Positions 26,685 through 36,826 are shown, counted from the first letter of the stretch. The stretch: DNA of 64,000 nt from Caballeronia fortuita (GCF_001544835.2 NZ_FCNX02000022.1:49315-113314), one strand, 5' to 3'. A program made the numbers and translations. The notes: generated by a model not told the origin, from the letters alone.

Positions 26685-27986
26685 TTATTGGTTTGAGTAG
26701 TTACAGCCAACGTCGATTTGCGCTTGCAGGCCGAGCTGATCTTGCACAAGGGTATTTGCGCCGTCAGCGAGAACGTCATAGATTTGGAGCACCCATTGCG
26801 AGCCGTTCCAACCCATCGCGTAACGGGCGCCCGAGATCGGCGGATTGCGATTGGAGTAGTCGGTCGTCAGCGATTGCGGGGTGATGCGATACCATGCCGT
26901 GCCGCCGGGGCCGCACGACGGAGGTGTAACGCCCCATCCGTTATACCAGCCGCTGTACTGGGCATCCGCCGACTGGTTGCTCACCAAAGTGCTCGCACCT
27001 ACCCAGTTGCCCCACTTATTGCACACGTACATGAGGTTGTTACGAATCGTCACACCGTTCCAGCTGCACTTGCTGGCGGTGTAGTTGATGTTCGCAACAT
27101 TGCCGTTGATCGTGTTGCCAGAGACCGTCCCTGACGAGCTCACATCCCCGACGTTGAGCCCGGCCGGTCCCGTTCCCTGATAGTTCTGCACATAGAGGTT
27201 GCCCTTGGTACGCACGGCTGCGTTCACGCTGTCACCGTAGTACATCGCGCCGTTGTCGATCTGCAGGCTGTTGCCCGCCTGCAACTTCAAGACCTTGTTC
27301 GCGCCGAGCGTGACATTGCCGACGTTCTGCATGTCCTGATTATTCGCGTTCATCGTGCCGGTCAGCGGGAGCGCGCCATCACGGCGGTAGTACGGCGAAT
27401 TGCCGTCCGCACCGAAACCATTAATCGCGAGGACCATCCCAGCCTTGCTGCCTACTGGATTAGGCAATGTCCACCCGCCGTGGATGCCAGTGACCGTCGC
27501 AGGTGCTCGGTTTGTCGAGTAGCCGAACTGCGCTCCCCCGGCCGCAGCCAGGATACCGGCGCCAGCGATGTCAGCCGTCTTGTCGGTCATGCTGATAAGC
27601 GGCAGGCTCGGATAGATCTGCGAGGCGATATGGCAATTGCCCGCTGCTGTCGAACAGCTGTCGGGCACAACCGACAACGCGATCTGGTAAGTGCCGCCCC
27701 AGAACGGCCCGTTCTTGAACGCGACTTTGTTGTTCGACTGCGCGCTAAGTTGAGCCAGCGTTGGCGCAGCGATCGGCGTGGACGTCGTCTGGGAATACCC
27801 CACCGGAATAAGCGAGGCGTAGTTATTGGTGATGTAACTGCCAAGCGCAGAATTGATCGACGCGATGTTCTGCCCTTCGATCTGCAGCAGATTCTGGCGT
27901 TTGGCAGCGATGTCTTCCTTGATACCCTGTACCGTCAGCAAGGCCGCGCCGACCAGGACGATCAACATCTCAAGAATGCTTCCCAT
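26685..27986 (-). CDS. pilV: PilV-type minor pilin / adhesin
   Basis: A 433-residue protein with a very short prepilin leader (MG, then SILEMLIVLVGAALLTV). A long pilin stalk segment follows, then a glycine- and asparagine-rich region and a C-terminal domain with several cysteines. This is the architecture of R64 PilV, the thin-pilus tip adhesin whose C-terminal part chooses the recipient. R64 varies it by the shufflon; no shufflon repeats or rci gene were found next to it here. It starts 15 bases after the pilS stop. Confidence 0.85.
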   Translation of the reverse strand: MGSILEMLIVLVGAALLTVQGIKEDIAAKRQNLLQIEGQNIASINSALGSYITNNYASLIPVGYSQTTSTPIAAPTLAQLSAQSNNKVAFKNGPFWGGTYQIALSVVPDSCSTAAGNCHIASQIYPSLPLISMTDKTADIAGAGILAAAGGAQFGYSTNRAPATVTGIHGGWTLPNPVGSKAGMVLAINGFGADGNSPYYRRDGALPLTGTMNANNQDMQNVGNVTLGANKVLKLQAGNSLQIDNGAMYYGDSVNAAVRTKGNLYVQNYQGTGPAGLNVGDVSSSGTVSGNTINGNVANINYTASKCSWNGVTIRNNLMYVCNKWGNWVGASTLVSNQSADAQYSGWYNGWGVTPPSCGPGGTAWYRITPQSLTTDYSNRNPPISGARYAMGWNGSQWVLQIYDVLADGANTLVQDQLGLQAQIDVGCNYSNQ

Positions 27987-28001
27987 GTCGGCGATCCGCG
28001 C

Positions 28002-28616
28002 TCAGGTACGGGTGGTCCACAGTCCCATCGACGCCATCGCGCCGTTCGACGCGCATGCAGTGGCGACCGTCTGCGGGTTGAACGTGACCGTCGGCGAGAA
28101 GATCGTTGTGCCGTTTACAGTCACCTGCGTGTAGACGGTGATCAGCGCAGCCGCACTCAACGAGCAAACCGTCGACGTGACGGGATACGTCAGAATCAAA
28201 GAATCATTCGAGGTAACGAGCGTTCCGACGGCAGCCGTCACCGTGCCGTTGAACATGCCCTTGACCGCTGACTTGTCCGATGCGACGCGCGATCCCGCCG
28301 AATCGAAGGCGTGATTCTGCGCAAGCACCGTGAGCGTTTCAGAGGAGAAATCGGCGTCGTTCTGCGTCGCGTTCAGAATCCCGGTGTGGAACATCTGTGC
28401 TTCGCTCTTGAACTGCGACGAATGAATCAGATCGAGCACGTACTTGCCGCCCGCATAGACGGCCAGCGCGAGCAGTGCGGCACCGGCCATCACCGCGCCT
28501 GCCTCAATCATCGACAACTCGCCCGACTGCTTCTTGGCGCGCGCAATCTTCAGGATGCGCGCCCGGCGTTCCTTAATCGGGTCGACTTGAACTGCTTGCG
28601 TGTTTTCGTTGGTCAC
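28002..28616 (-). CDS. pilS: PilS-type major prepilin (type IVb)
   Basis: A 204-residue protein with a long charged leader ending KKQSG, then ELSMIEAGAVMAGAALLALAVYAGGKYV, the class IVb pilin helix with its conserved glutamate. Two cysteines, in TSTVCSL and VATACAS, may form the C-terminal disulphide loop. It would be the main thin-pilus subunit. No prepilin peptidase (PilU) gene is present in the window, so processing must rely on one elsewhere. Confidence 0.85.
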   Translation of the reverse strand: MTNENTQAVQVDPIKERRARILKIARAKKQSGELSMIEAGAVMAGAALLALAVYAGGKYVLDLIHSSQFKSEAQMFHTGILNATQNDADFSSETLTVLAQNHAFDSAGSRVASDKSAVKGMFNGTVTAAVGTLVTSNDSLILTYPVTSTVCSLSAAALITVYTQVTVNGTTIFSPTVTFNPQTVATACASNGAMASMGLWTTRT

Positions 28617-28627
28617 TTTGCTTTTCC

Positions 28628-29746
28628 TTAATAGCTTGAAGCGGCGGGATTTCCCGATGTGAGGTTGACGGCACCCGTCACGACGTATGACCCAATGCCG
28701 AGGGTTAGAAACAGTGCAGCGGCAAAACCGAGCAGCAGGAAGTGCGTCATGCGGGCGTTGCGCTTGACTGCTTCAACCACGCGATCGAGCGACTCGCGGC
28801 CTAGACTCTTGATAGCCGCTTCGAACTGATCGCGACCCGCGGCGTCGGTGATCGTGTCGACGATGGTTACCGAGAAGATGCCGGTATCGAGCGCGCGCAT
28901 CGGCTCATCAGATCGAGCCGTCAGGCGTCGATTCATGATCTTCAAATGCCAGCGCAGCCACGGATCGGCTGTCTTGAGAAGCCTGTCCAGCGCCGCACGC
29001 AGCGTGAGGTTTGAGTCGAACAGGCCCGCAAGCGAAACAATGAGCAGTGCCGCGCGAAGGTCGCGACGATTGCGCCAGAGCAGCGGCATGCGGTCGAACT
29101 TGTCCCGCAGAGGCCCGGTCCAGCGCTTCAGGCTTGAGAAGTAAGCGAGCACGAGGCCGATGACCGCCGTGAGCGTGAGCCACCAGTACTCGTAGCAGAA
29201 TGTGTCAACGTGATACAGGAACCGCCCAAGATCGGGCCACTCGCCGAGCGGCCGGACGTCGAGCACTTGCGGGAAGATGACGCCACCGAACAACATGCAG
29301 TACGCGTACATATAGACCAGCAGCAACGCCGGATAGGCCATCTGCACAGAGGTGGTCGACGACAGCACGCGCTTGGCCTTTGCGGCCATTTCCGCGAGCT
29401 CGAAGCCGCGAACGACCGCATCTTGGCGCGAAGACTCGTCCGCGATGTCCAGCAGCGCGTACTCGTCGCCGGGGACGAATGGCTTGATTGCAAGCGCGAA
29501 GCTCTCCCCGCGCTGCATGGTCTCGCGGATGCGCGCGAACACACGCCACTCGAGCTTGCCTCGCGAGCGGCTACGCTTCTCGTACGTTTCAAGCCGGTCG
29601 AACAGCGTCTCGGTGTTGCGCAAACCCTTGGCTGCGATATCGAGACGCGTCTCGCGGTAGAAGTCCTCGCGCACTTTCTGAAACCGCCAGCGCGCGACGG
29701 CCAACTGCTGCCGCACGGGCAGCATCTTTGCGAACGTGGTGAACAT
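28628..29746 (-). CDS. pilR: PilR-type inner-membrane platform protein (T2SF family)
   Basis: The 372-residue protein shows two GspF-type domains with membrane helices near residues 130-160, 180-205 and 340-365. It would anchor the PilQ ATPase and pilin polymerisation in the inner membrane. The length matches R64 PilR. The start codon lies 13 bases after the pilQ stop. Confidence 0.85.
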   Translation of the reverse strand: MFTTFAKMLPVRQQLAVARWRFQKVREDFYRETRLDIAAKGLRNTETLFDRLETYEKRSRSRGKLEWRVFARIRETMQRGESFALAIKPFVPGDEYALLDIADESSRQDAVVRGFELAEMAAKAKRVLSSTTSVQMAYPALLLVYMYAYCMLFGGVIFPQVLDVRPLGEWPDLGRFLYHVDTFCYEYWWLTLTAVIGLVLAYFSSLKRWTGPLRDKFDRMPLLWRNRRDLRAALLIVSLAGLFDSNLTLRAALDRLLKTADPWLRWHLKIMNRRLTARSDEPMRALDTGIFSVTIVDTITDAAGRDQFEAAIKSLGRESLDRVVEAVKRNARMTHFLLLGFAAALFLTLGIGSYVVTGAVNLTSGNPAASSY

Positions 29747-29758
29747 GGAGGACTAGGG

Positions 29759-32212
29759 TTAGACCATCAGACCATCGATGCCGGGCATCACGCGGTACTG
29801 CGCGAACGACTGCATCGAGCGATCGACGAATTGTGGATCAATCAAACCGCGCGAAGCCTTGAAAAGAGCGTGTTCATATAGCGTCTTTCCAGTCATATCA
29901 GCGTTATCGAACCCGGTACGACGCGCCCCGCGCCAAACTGCGCGCGCACCCGCCCAATCGCGCTCGGCAACACGCTCCAGAAATTCCGGGGTCGGGCGAT
30001 ACAACTCGGCCGCCAACGAGGGGCGCTTCGTGCCACCCGCTACCTTCCCGTTGCGCGTGAAAAGCCCTTTAAGCCGGCAGTGTTCGCAGCCGTCGTAGTT
30101 GCGGCACGCCATCGCCGAGGTATCGAGGCCAAACTTTGTGCGCAGCAGTTCGAGGTCAGCTTTGGGCATGACGTCCTCGGCCGGCAGCTTGCATTGCTCG
30201 CAAAGCGTCGGAATCAGCTTCTGGTTGCCGACTGCATTGATGAACCCTTCGGAAGCGAGCTCGTCGATCGGCAGTTGTAGTCGCCCGCCTGCCATACGCA
30301 TCACGGCAGCGATGATGTCGCCCGCGTGCAACGAAAAGCGTACCGGGTGGCCGGTCAGCGCCAGTTCCGCGACCAATCCCATCACGACGCGGTCACGGAC
30401 TTCCCCGATCGTCAGATCGTCTGGGTCCTGCCGCATCAGCGTTCGGATGACTTCCGCGTACTTTCGGTTCGCTTCGTCGTCAGTCTCATCGGGGCGGCGG
30501 ATGATCGAGTAGTCCGACAGCCACGGCATCGGATATTCGGACGGCTCGTTCACTGCGAACTGCTTCTTGAGTTCCCGATCCGGCAGCATGTATGAGAGCG
30601 CGCGCAGCGTCGTTGTCTTGCCGGAACCGGTCTCGCCGGTGAGCGCCGTGATGCCGCCGCTCACATAGTTGAGCGTTTCGATCAGCTCAAGCTGGCTCTT
30701 CTCCAGGCCCATGTCTTTGGGCAGCAGCACCGAATAGTTCTTGAAGTTGCCGTCGAGCAGACGCAGCGTGACGTCGTAGCCGCCAACTAGCGGGGACGAC
30801 TGCCAGCGCAAGTTGACCGTGTCCGTCTTGACGACCAGCGGAATCATCGCCGACTGCGGCGCGCTCGGCTGGAAGCTGTTGCCCGAGTTCGTGTTGCGCT
30901 GAACGAGATCGCTGTACGCCGCGAACAAGGCCCGACGCACGATGGCCTTCGGCATGCGGCTGAACGTGTACATGTCGCCGTTCACGCGAAAACGAACTTC
31001 GACCTCGTTGTGAAACTCGCGTGGCTCAAAGTGAATGTCGCTCGCGCCGTATGCATGCGCGGCCTCAACGATGTCGCGGAAATTGCCGATCGCCCGGCTC
31101 GCTTCGCGAACCGTGGAGTTCGCAGACGCAGCGGCCTTCCCCGAGTAGATCGCGGCGATCACGGCATCGGTCGCGATCATCTCCTCGCGCACGAGAATGT
31201 CGTTCGCACCCAGATCCTTGATGAAGGTCGCGTACTGCGCCTTCTCGGCGAACCGTGCGGTGGCCACCGTGATCGCCACACCCGGTTGCAGTTCAACGGC
31301 AACGAACTCCTTGCGCGCGGCCGCCGGAATGCGCAGCGCCGCGTCGTCATCCGCTACCGTCAGAACGCGCTTGAAATCGGGAAGCGAATCTGGCGATACA
31401 AGTTCCGGCCGCCCGGGAGACAAGCCGCCGCCCTCGGTCTGTTCTTCGTCGTCGGACGGCTGATCGTCCACTGCCACCGGCGGATGCACGATCCTTTGAG
31501 CGTTTGAGCCTGCCGGTCGTGGGGGCTCGACGTCCGGGTGCTTCGGGCCGAGCGGTAGCGGATCGGCGTTCTCGACCGACTTGGCGCGCGTCGGAAGATC
31601 CGCATCGACCATGGCTGTACTCGCGCCGGCATCGGGTCGCGACGGCGCGGCCATCGGCTGCGGTTCGGGTTCCGGTTGAGCAGCAGCAGTCGCGGTTCGG
31701 ACGGTCACGGCTTCACTATTCAACGGCTCGGCCTTCGTCGCTCCGACATTCGTCGGTCCGCCGCGCTCCTTAGCAGCCATCGCCGCCGACATGCTCGCGT
31801 AGCTGGGTCGTTCGAAGCTGGGCGGCACGAAAGGCCGAAAGGCCACGTCGTCGGTGACCACGTCTACCGGCGCTTCCGACCTAGGGGGCACAGTCTGGGC
31901 GGGCGAGTGCCAGTCATCGTCAATCTCTATGCTCTCGACGTCCTCGACGTCACCGCCCGATAGCGCGCGACCGAGAAACGTTACTTGGGGATTCACGGCG
32001 CGCGTGCCCCCGGGCGACGTATGCTCCGTCTCCATTTCTGACTGTCTTTCTCGCCGTTTCCGCTTCCCCGCAACCGGCTCAGCAGATGAGAATTTCGGCT
32101 CAGCCCCCGTCCCTGGCTCAACAAAGCTCGAGCGCGGTGTGCGAAAACGCTTGAGGAATCCACCACGGGGCGAGTCTGGCGTGCCCTGCTCTTCTTGTGC
32201 GAAAAGACCCAT
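29759..32212 (-). CDS. pilQ: PilQ-type secretion ATPase (GspE family) with long N-terminal extension
   Basis: An 817-residue hexameric motor ATPase. The C-terminal half has Walker A GETGSGKT (about residue 525), the Asp/Walker B region DPDDLTIGEVRD, and a tetracysteine zinc site (CEQC ... CEHC, about residues 672-710). The first 280 residues are disordered and rich in Pro, Glu and Ala, so the protein is about 300 residues longer than R64 PilQ. It powers pilus assembly. It follows pilP by three bases. Confidence 0.9.
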   Translation of the reverse strand: MGLFAQEEQGTPDSPRGGFLKRFRTPRSSFVEPGTGAEPKFSSAEPVAGKRKRRERQSEMETEHTSPGGTRAVNPQVTFLGRALSGGDVEDVESIEIDDDWHSPAQTVPPRSEAPVDVVTDDVAFRPFVPPSFERPSYASMSAAMAAKERGGPTNVGATKAEPLNSEAVTVRTATAAAQPEPEPQPMAAPSRPDAGASTAMVDADLPTRAKSVENADPLPLGPKHPDVEPPRPAGSNAQRIVHPPVAVDDQPSDDEEQTEGGGLSPGRPELVSPDSLPDFKRVLTVADDDAALRIPAAARKEFVAVELQPGVAITVATARFAEKAQYATFIKDLGANDILVREEMIATDAVIAAIYSGKAAASANSTVREASRAIGNFRDIVEAAHAYGASDIHFEPREFHNEVEVRFRVNGDMYTFSRMPKAIVRRALFAAYSDLVQRNTNSGNSFQPSAPQSAMIPLVVKTDTVNLRWQSSPLVGGYDVTLRLLDGNFKNYSVLLPKDMGLEKSQLELIETLNYVSGGITALTGETGSGKTTTLRALSYMLPDRELKKQFAVNEPSEYPMPWLSDYSIIRRPDETDDEANRKYAEVIRTLMRQDPDDLTIGEVRDRVVMGLVAELALTGHPVRFSLHAGDIIAAVMRMAGGRLQLPIDELASEGFINAVGNQKLIPTLCEQCKLPAEDVMPKADLELLRTKFGLDTSAMACRNYDGCEHCRLKGLFTRNGKVAGGTKRPSLAAELYRPTPEFLERVAERDWAGARAVWRGARRTGFDNADMTGKTLYEHALFKASRGLIDPQFVDRSMQSFAQYRVMPGIDGLMV

Positions 32213-32215
32213 GTC

Positions 32216-32827
32216 TTATTTCCCGAATGGAACGAAGGTAGAAGCAGTTGATGAAACGCCACCAGGGGGAAGCGGCGACGACAGATCCGTGATCGCCCTG
32301 ACCGCCGGTCCGTCCGGGACGACGGCCGGAACATCAGCCGGTGCCGCGATAGTCTCTGTCCAGTGACGCTTGCCGTCGACAAGACCGACCGTAAAGCCGT
32401 CGATGGAGGCTACGGTCCAGCCGTTGAGCAAGCGGCTACCGCGTCGTGCGGTATAGGTCGTGCCTTGATAGTCGTAGAGCACGTATGAGCCAGACATGTC
32501 GGAATACGCGCCAACGAACGAGGCGGGAATAACGCGTTTGGACGGCGAGCTGGCCTTTTGTTCGGCCTTGGAAGCGGCCGGAGCTGGCGCGGGGCCAGGC
32601 GTGGGCCCGGGATTGCCAAACGCCGATGACAATGCGACACCACCGGGCGCTGGCGCTGCGTTGCTTTCCCCACCCTGGCCCTTGCGCATCGAATCAACCA
32701 GCTTTTCGCGGGCGAGTTTGTCAATGTCATCTAGCGTGAGATGACTTTCCTGCGAAAGAGCTGCGCTTGCGACAAGCATGAGCGCGCCAAAGCATGCGGC
32801 ACGAACCGGCCACTCAGTTGAGAACAT
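32216..32827 (-). CDS. pilP: PilP-type pilus biogenesis protein
   Basis: A 203-residue periplasmic protein with an N-terminal hydrophobic segment, a Pro/Gly-rich linker, and a C-terminal domain (ASFVGAYSDMSGSYVLYDYQG ... RRGSRLLNGWTVASIDGFTVGLVDG). That domain resembles PilP proteins, which connect the inner-membrane assembly to the secretin. It overlaps the end of pilO by 14 bases. Confidence 0.8.
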   Translation of the reverse strand: MFSTEWPVRAACFGALMLVASAALSQESHLTLDDIDKLAREKLVDSMRKGQGGESNAAPAPGGVALSSAFGNPGPTPGPAPAPAASKAEQKASSPSKRVIPASFVGAYSDMSGSYVLYDYQGTTYTARRGSRLLNGWTVASIDGFTVGLVDGKRHWTETIAAPADVPAVVPDGPAVRAITDLSSPLPPGGVSSTASTFVPFGK

Positions 32828-34085
32828 AGTATTTACCCTTCGCAGTGAAATGCACCCCGGTACCGTCTTCCTTCAACTCGACGTCGAGGCTGTCCAGTGC
32901 CATGTTGTCCGGCAGGCGCGCGAGTAAGGCGCTTTGCCATTTGTATCCGTCTATCTGCCACGTGCCGCGCTGTACGAGCGGCCCCTGCACTTCACCTGCC
33001 GTCGGTTGGCGCTGGATAAGGCGCTCGGCCGGCTTGATATCCACCACGTAACCGTGGCTATCGAGTGTGTCGAGCTTGGTCGAAAGCTTTTGCGGGTCGT
33101 TCTGTAGAGTCTTGATGAGAGCCTGCTGAGTCGGCCATGTCTTCTGTTCACCAAGCGCCACGCGTTCGGCGACCGCCACTTCGGGCCCACGCGCGGTCAA
33201 ATGCCAACCGTCATGATTGAAGACGACCGGATGCAGCGACTCCGGCGCACGCGCGTCGAACTCCTTGAACGTGCCGCCCTGTCGCTTGTACGTGACCACG
33301 CACGGCCCGGCGATAGAGCAAGACGCTTTTTGAAACTGCCACCCTGCGACGTTCGTTTCTTGCGCGCCGAAACTCGCGAGCAGCTTCGGGGCAAGCTGGC
33401 TGGCGAGTGGAGCGGGAGCGGCGAGTGTGCGCATCACCGCCGACTCGTACTCCTGCATGAACGTTGGCGGCGGCGCCGGCGGCGGAGGCGGCGGGTTGAG
33501 CACGTCAATCAACTGCTTGCCGCCGAAGAACACGGCGGCGAGGATGACGAGCAACGGCACCGTCGTTGGCACCGCCACCGGGACCTTCTTGATTAGCCCG
33601 ACCTTGCGCGCAACGAGCATCTCGCGAAGGTCAAACGACTCGTCGACCGCGTGGAGTTGCGCGCCGTAACCAAGGGTCGCCAATTCGAGCCCTGCCTTGG
33701 CGCACCCGTCCTCGATCTCGTCTCGCTTGCCGGCAAGCGCGTTAAGTGCTATTTCCTGATCGAGCGAGACAGCGCCGCGCTGCACGAGCACCACGTGCAC
33801 GCGCTCATCGTTCTGGATGAGAACGAGTACCGCCGGACGCCGACGAACGCGGTCCAGCGACGCAATACGAGCAGCGGCCGAGTACAGTTTGCCGCCCTTG
33901 CGAAGCGAAGGTTCCAGTTCGCAGAACCCGACGATGGTTTCGTCATTCGCCTTGTATTCAATGTAGTGCGTCGCACCGGACTAGTGTCGGCGTTCGGCGC
34001 GAGCGCCCTTGGCGGAATAAGCGCGCCAATCCAGCCCGAATACGAGCTTCGCGCCCTTTTCTCCCGGTATGGATTCGAAGTGCAT
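32814..34085 (-). pseudogene. pilO: PilO-type pilus protein interrupted by an in-frame TAG
   Basis: From ATG 34085 (GAGGTAAG upstream, 20 bases after pilN) the frame runs 424 codons to 32814 with a single TAG at 33981-33983 (codon 35). Beyond it the frame reads sensibly (SGATHYIEYKANDETIVGFCELEPS). It continues through a cytoplasmic domain, one membrane helix (about 170-190) and a proline-rich hinge to the periplasmic part, the PilO (Pil accessory) layout. The part after the stop could restart at GTG 33800, losing the first 95 residues. If unrepaired, pilus assembly may be lost. Confidence 0.8.
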
Positions 34086-34104
34086 ACGGATGCTTACCTC
34101 GCGC

Positions 34105-35733
34105 TCACATCGACGGGACGACGGTTGCTGTCAGCATGATCACCTGGAACGTGCGGCCCTTATTCCAGGCACCTGACAGACCACCAATGCCGTTGTTATT
34201 GCTTCCGTCATAGCGATTACTCACCGCGCCATAGAGCACAACGGTTTGTCCATCCGAGAGTGCAATGGTCTGGTCGTCCTTGTTGCCGAGAATGTCGGGC
34301 AACTGGATCTGCTGCAGCGTGTCGCCAGAACCGGTGCTGATGGTCGTGAAGGGACCGTTCAGCTTCGAGCTATCGCTCCAGTACGAGAGAATGATTTGGT
34401 TGTGGTCGTTGACCGATGGCAGGATGTTCACGAAGTCACCGACCGTGACAGATCCCGGCTGCAGACCCGGCACGCCGGCGGTTCCGCCGGTGAGCGAGCC
34501 AATACTTGGCGTGGTTGCCGCAAGGTAGCCCTTCGTCTCGAATGAACCGATGGAAACCGGCAGACCGTTTAGCGTCAGCTTCGTCTGCGTGTTGTCCTGA
34601 ACCGTCTTGCCGAAGGTGTTGAGGCCGCTGATGATCGCGTTGGTACCTTCCATGGGCGAACCCGGCTTCAAGACGGAGAGGCCAACGGTGCCGCCAATTG
34701 CAGTTGCCAACGAGGTAGGCGAAGCGACCGTGACCGAATAGCGTTTCAGTCCGTCCGAGATGCGATTGAAAACGATGTCCGCGCTGACGCCGGCTTGCGA
34801 TGAATTGCTCAGATCGACCTGCAGCGTTCGCACGCGCAACGCGACCTGACGCGTCGAGATTGCGTTCTCGCGCGCAAGCAATGCACCCATGCGATCGACG
34901 GCTTCTTTGGTGTCGCGAACCATCACCAAGCGGCTGTGCGGATTGACCACCACCTCACCGAGCGGCGACTTCAGCTTTTCCAGCTCGGACTGAATGATTG
35001 CAATCTGGTCGAAGGTCCCATCGCGGCCCGTCGAGGTGACCGACGAGAAGGAACCCGTGTTGCCCGACGTGCCGCCTGTCGTTCCACCGGACGATTGGTT
35101 GCCCGTGGACGTATCCGTACCCTTGGACATCGTCGACTTGATCGAGACCTTGCCCGGGATCGCCGCGATCGTGAACGTCTTGGTGACGAACCGGCTGATG
35201 GAAATGGTGCTGCCATCGAACGTCCAGTCGAGGCCAAGGTTTTCCGTCACGCCACGCAGATACTCACCCACCTTGCAGTTACACGCCTGCGCATAGACCG
35301 GCTCGACATTCGACTTCGCGATCGCTTGCGGCTGCATCGGGGCGCTTTGCCCGTTTCCGCCGTTGGTCTTCGGAATCAGCGCGTCACGCGGAATGAACAC
35401 ATCCGGGCTCAGATGCACCGGGTAACCAGTAGCGGTGGAGACAAGCGTGGCGATCTTCGACAGCGGGAGATTGCCGGGGAAGACAACCGATTTCTCGCGG
35501 AAGATCGCGGGCAATGTCGCTTCATAAGCGACTGGCACCAATCGGTCGCCGAGGAACGCGGTCGGCACTTCCTCAACGAGCGACATCGACTCGGGGCCGT
35601 TGCCCATCGCGCGCGTCGCTTCCGCGTTGGTCGCGTCATAGGCGTGATTCACGTCGGATTGCGAGACCGCGCAGCCGGTCAACGATGCAGCCACAAGAAT
35701 GGCTATGGCAGATTTGATTTTCGTGAGGCGCAT
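34105..35733 (-). CDS. pilN: PilN-type secretin lipoprotein
   Basis: The 542-residue protein has a lipobox (SLTGC, Cys about 21). It continues with N-terminal domains containing FPGNLPLSKIATLVSTATGYPVHLSPDV and the STN-like CKVGEYLRGVTENLGLDW, a Ser/Thr/Gly-rich hinge, and a C-terminal secretin domain. The secretin domain includes RLVMVRDTKEAVDRMGALLARENAISTRQVALRVRTLQVDL. It forms the outer-membrane pore for the thin pilus. Confidence 0.9.
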   Translation of the reverse strand: MRLTKIKSAIAILVAASLTGCAVSQSDVNHAYDATNAEATRAMGNGPESMSLVEEVPTAFLGDRLVPVAYEATLPAIFREKSVVFPGNLPLSKIATLVSTATGYPVHLSPDVFIPRDALIPKTNGGNGQSAPMQPQAIAKSNVEPVYAQACNCKVGEYLRGVTENLGLDWTFDGSTISISRFVTKTFTIAAIPGKVSIKSTMSKGTDTSTGNQSSGGTTGGTSGNTGSFSSVTSTGRDGTFDQIAIIQSELEKLKSPLGEVVVNPHSRLVMVRDTKEAVDRMGALLARENAISTRQVALRVRTLQVDLSNSSQAGVSADIVFNRISDGLKRYSVTVASPTSLATAIGGTVGLSVLKPGSPMEGTNAIISGLNTFGKTVQDNTQTKLTLNGLPVSIGSFETKGYLAATTPSIGSLTGGTAGVPGLQPGSVTVGDFVNILPSVNDHNQIILSYWSDSSKLNGPFTTISTGSGDTLQQIQLPDILGNKDDQTIALSDGQTVVLYGAVSNRYDGSNNNGIGGLSGAWNKGRTFQVIMLTATVVPSM

Positions 35734-35738
35734 GGCGA

Positions 35739-36398
35739 TTACTCTTGGCAGTTGGCTGCGCGTGCGACGACGCGTATTACGTTATTGGTGTGCTTGCAAA
35801 CCCGCGTGGGCGTGCGCATGTGATTAGTCGCCTGCATCACTTGCGTTAGCACCGACTTGAAGTCGCCCGAGAACGTCGCGTTGAACTCGAGCGGCAAGTC
35901 GTCGTCGATCTTCCAGGCGAGCTGCCAGCCCTGCTGCTGAAGCCAGCGATCGAGCGCATTGCGCAGGTTGATGTCCTGCGGCGTGATCGAGAAAGACAGA
36001 ACGCCACTAGGCACCGTCGCGCCACTTTGCGACGGTACGACGACAGGGGCGACGTCCATCGAGCCAACCGGCGACGGCGCGCCAACACCGGGAAGCGCGA
36101 CGGGCGCGGCACCACCGACAACGGCGTTGAACGCGGCCGGAGAGGCAGCTGCAGATTGAGCGACCGAGGCAGAACGGACGACAGGAGCAGCGGGCGACGC
36201 CATTGCAATTCGAGCCACTGGGGCTTTCGCGGCGGGTGCCGAAAGGAGTTGCCAGCCGTCCCCGGGCGGCGGTGCGAGGCGCGATTGATCAGGCTCGGCG
36301 GCCGCAAGACCCGGCACAGTCGTGAGTGCCAGACACGCGAACAAGTGAGCCACCATGCGCGCGGTGCGATGCGTTTGAAGAGAAAAAGTAGGCGTCAT
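35739..36398 (-). CDS. pilL: PilL-like protein with TcpQ domain
   Basis: A 219-residue exported protein (signal peptide ending GLAAA) with an Ala/Pro-rich linker. The C-terminal TcpQ-type domain includes FSITPQDINLRNALDRWLQQQGWQLAWKIDDDLPLEFNATFSGDFKSVL. TcpQ/PilL proteins help the secretin reach the outer membrane. I chose ATG 36398; the frame is open further upstream but overlaps the transglycosylase gene. Confidence 0.8.
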   Translation of the reverse strand: MTPTFSLQTHRTARMVAHLFACLALTTVPGLAAAEPDQSRLAPPPGDGWQLLSAPAAKAPVARIAMASPAAPVVRSASVAQSAAASPAAFNAVVGGAAPVALPGVGAPSPVGSMDVAPVVVPSQSGATVPSGVLSFSITPQDINLRNALDRWLQQQGWQLAWKIDDDLPLEFNATFSGDFKSVLTQVMQATNHMRTPTRVCKHTNNVIRVVARAANCQE

Positions 36399-36403
36399 GT
36401 CGG

Positions 36404-36826
36404 TCAATTCGCGCGTTGCAGGCGGCGGTAAATGTTGTTGGCGTAGATGAGCTGCTTGTTCGAGGAAACCGCGTTGTAGGCACCGACCGCTTTCCATGTC
36501 GGACCGAACTGCTTGATGTTCGAAGCCAGGATCCATGTCCCCACATATGCGTTCACGCAGGCGTCGAACAGGTGTTGACGGGTGATGCCGAAGCGACCCA
36601 GTTTAGGAAGCCAGGACGAGTTGATTTGCATCAAGCCAATGTCCTCGCTTCCATCGGTATTGCGATTCGTCACATATGGGCGCATTCCGGACTCCTGCTG
36701 TGCGATCGCACGGACCACTTGAACGCTGACGCGGTGGTAACGCGCGGCATCGTCAAGACAATCGGCACGCACATGCAGGGGGAGGCTCGCGCAGAGAAGC
36801 GGCAACAAGAGGGATAGTCGGTTCAT
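36404..36826 (-). CDS. Lytic transglycosylase (PilT/VirB1-like)
   Basis: A 140-residue exported SLT protein with a signal peptide and catalytic Glu in AIAQQESG. The motif GLMQIN and the YVGTWILASNI/AVGAYNAV segments are present. It locally opens peptidoglycan for the pilus or secretion channel. It overlaps the next upstream gene by four bases. Confidence 0.9.
   Translation of the reverse strand: MNRLSLLLPLLCASLPLHVRADCLDDAARYHRVSVQVVRAIAQQESGMRPYVTNRNTDGSEDIGLMQINSSWLPKLGRFGITRQHLFDACVNAYVGTWILASNIKQFGPTWKAVGAYNAVSSNKQLIYANNIYRRLQRAN

Noticed and set aside
26685..27986. Shufflon at the pilV end
   Set aside because: No short inverted repeats or alternative C-terminal segments were seen, and the only nearby recombinase lies 14 kb away with its own site.
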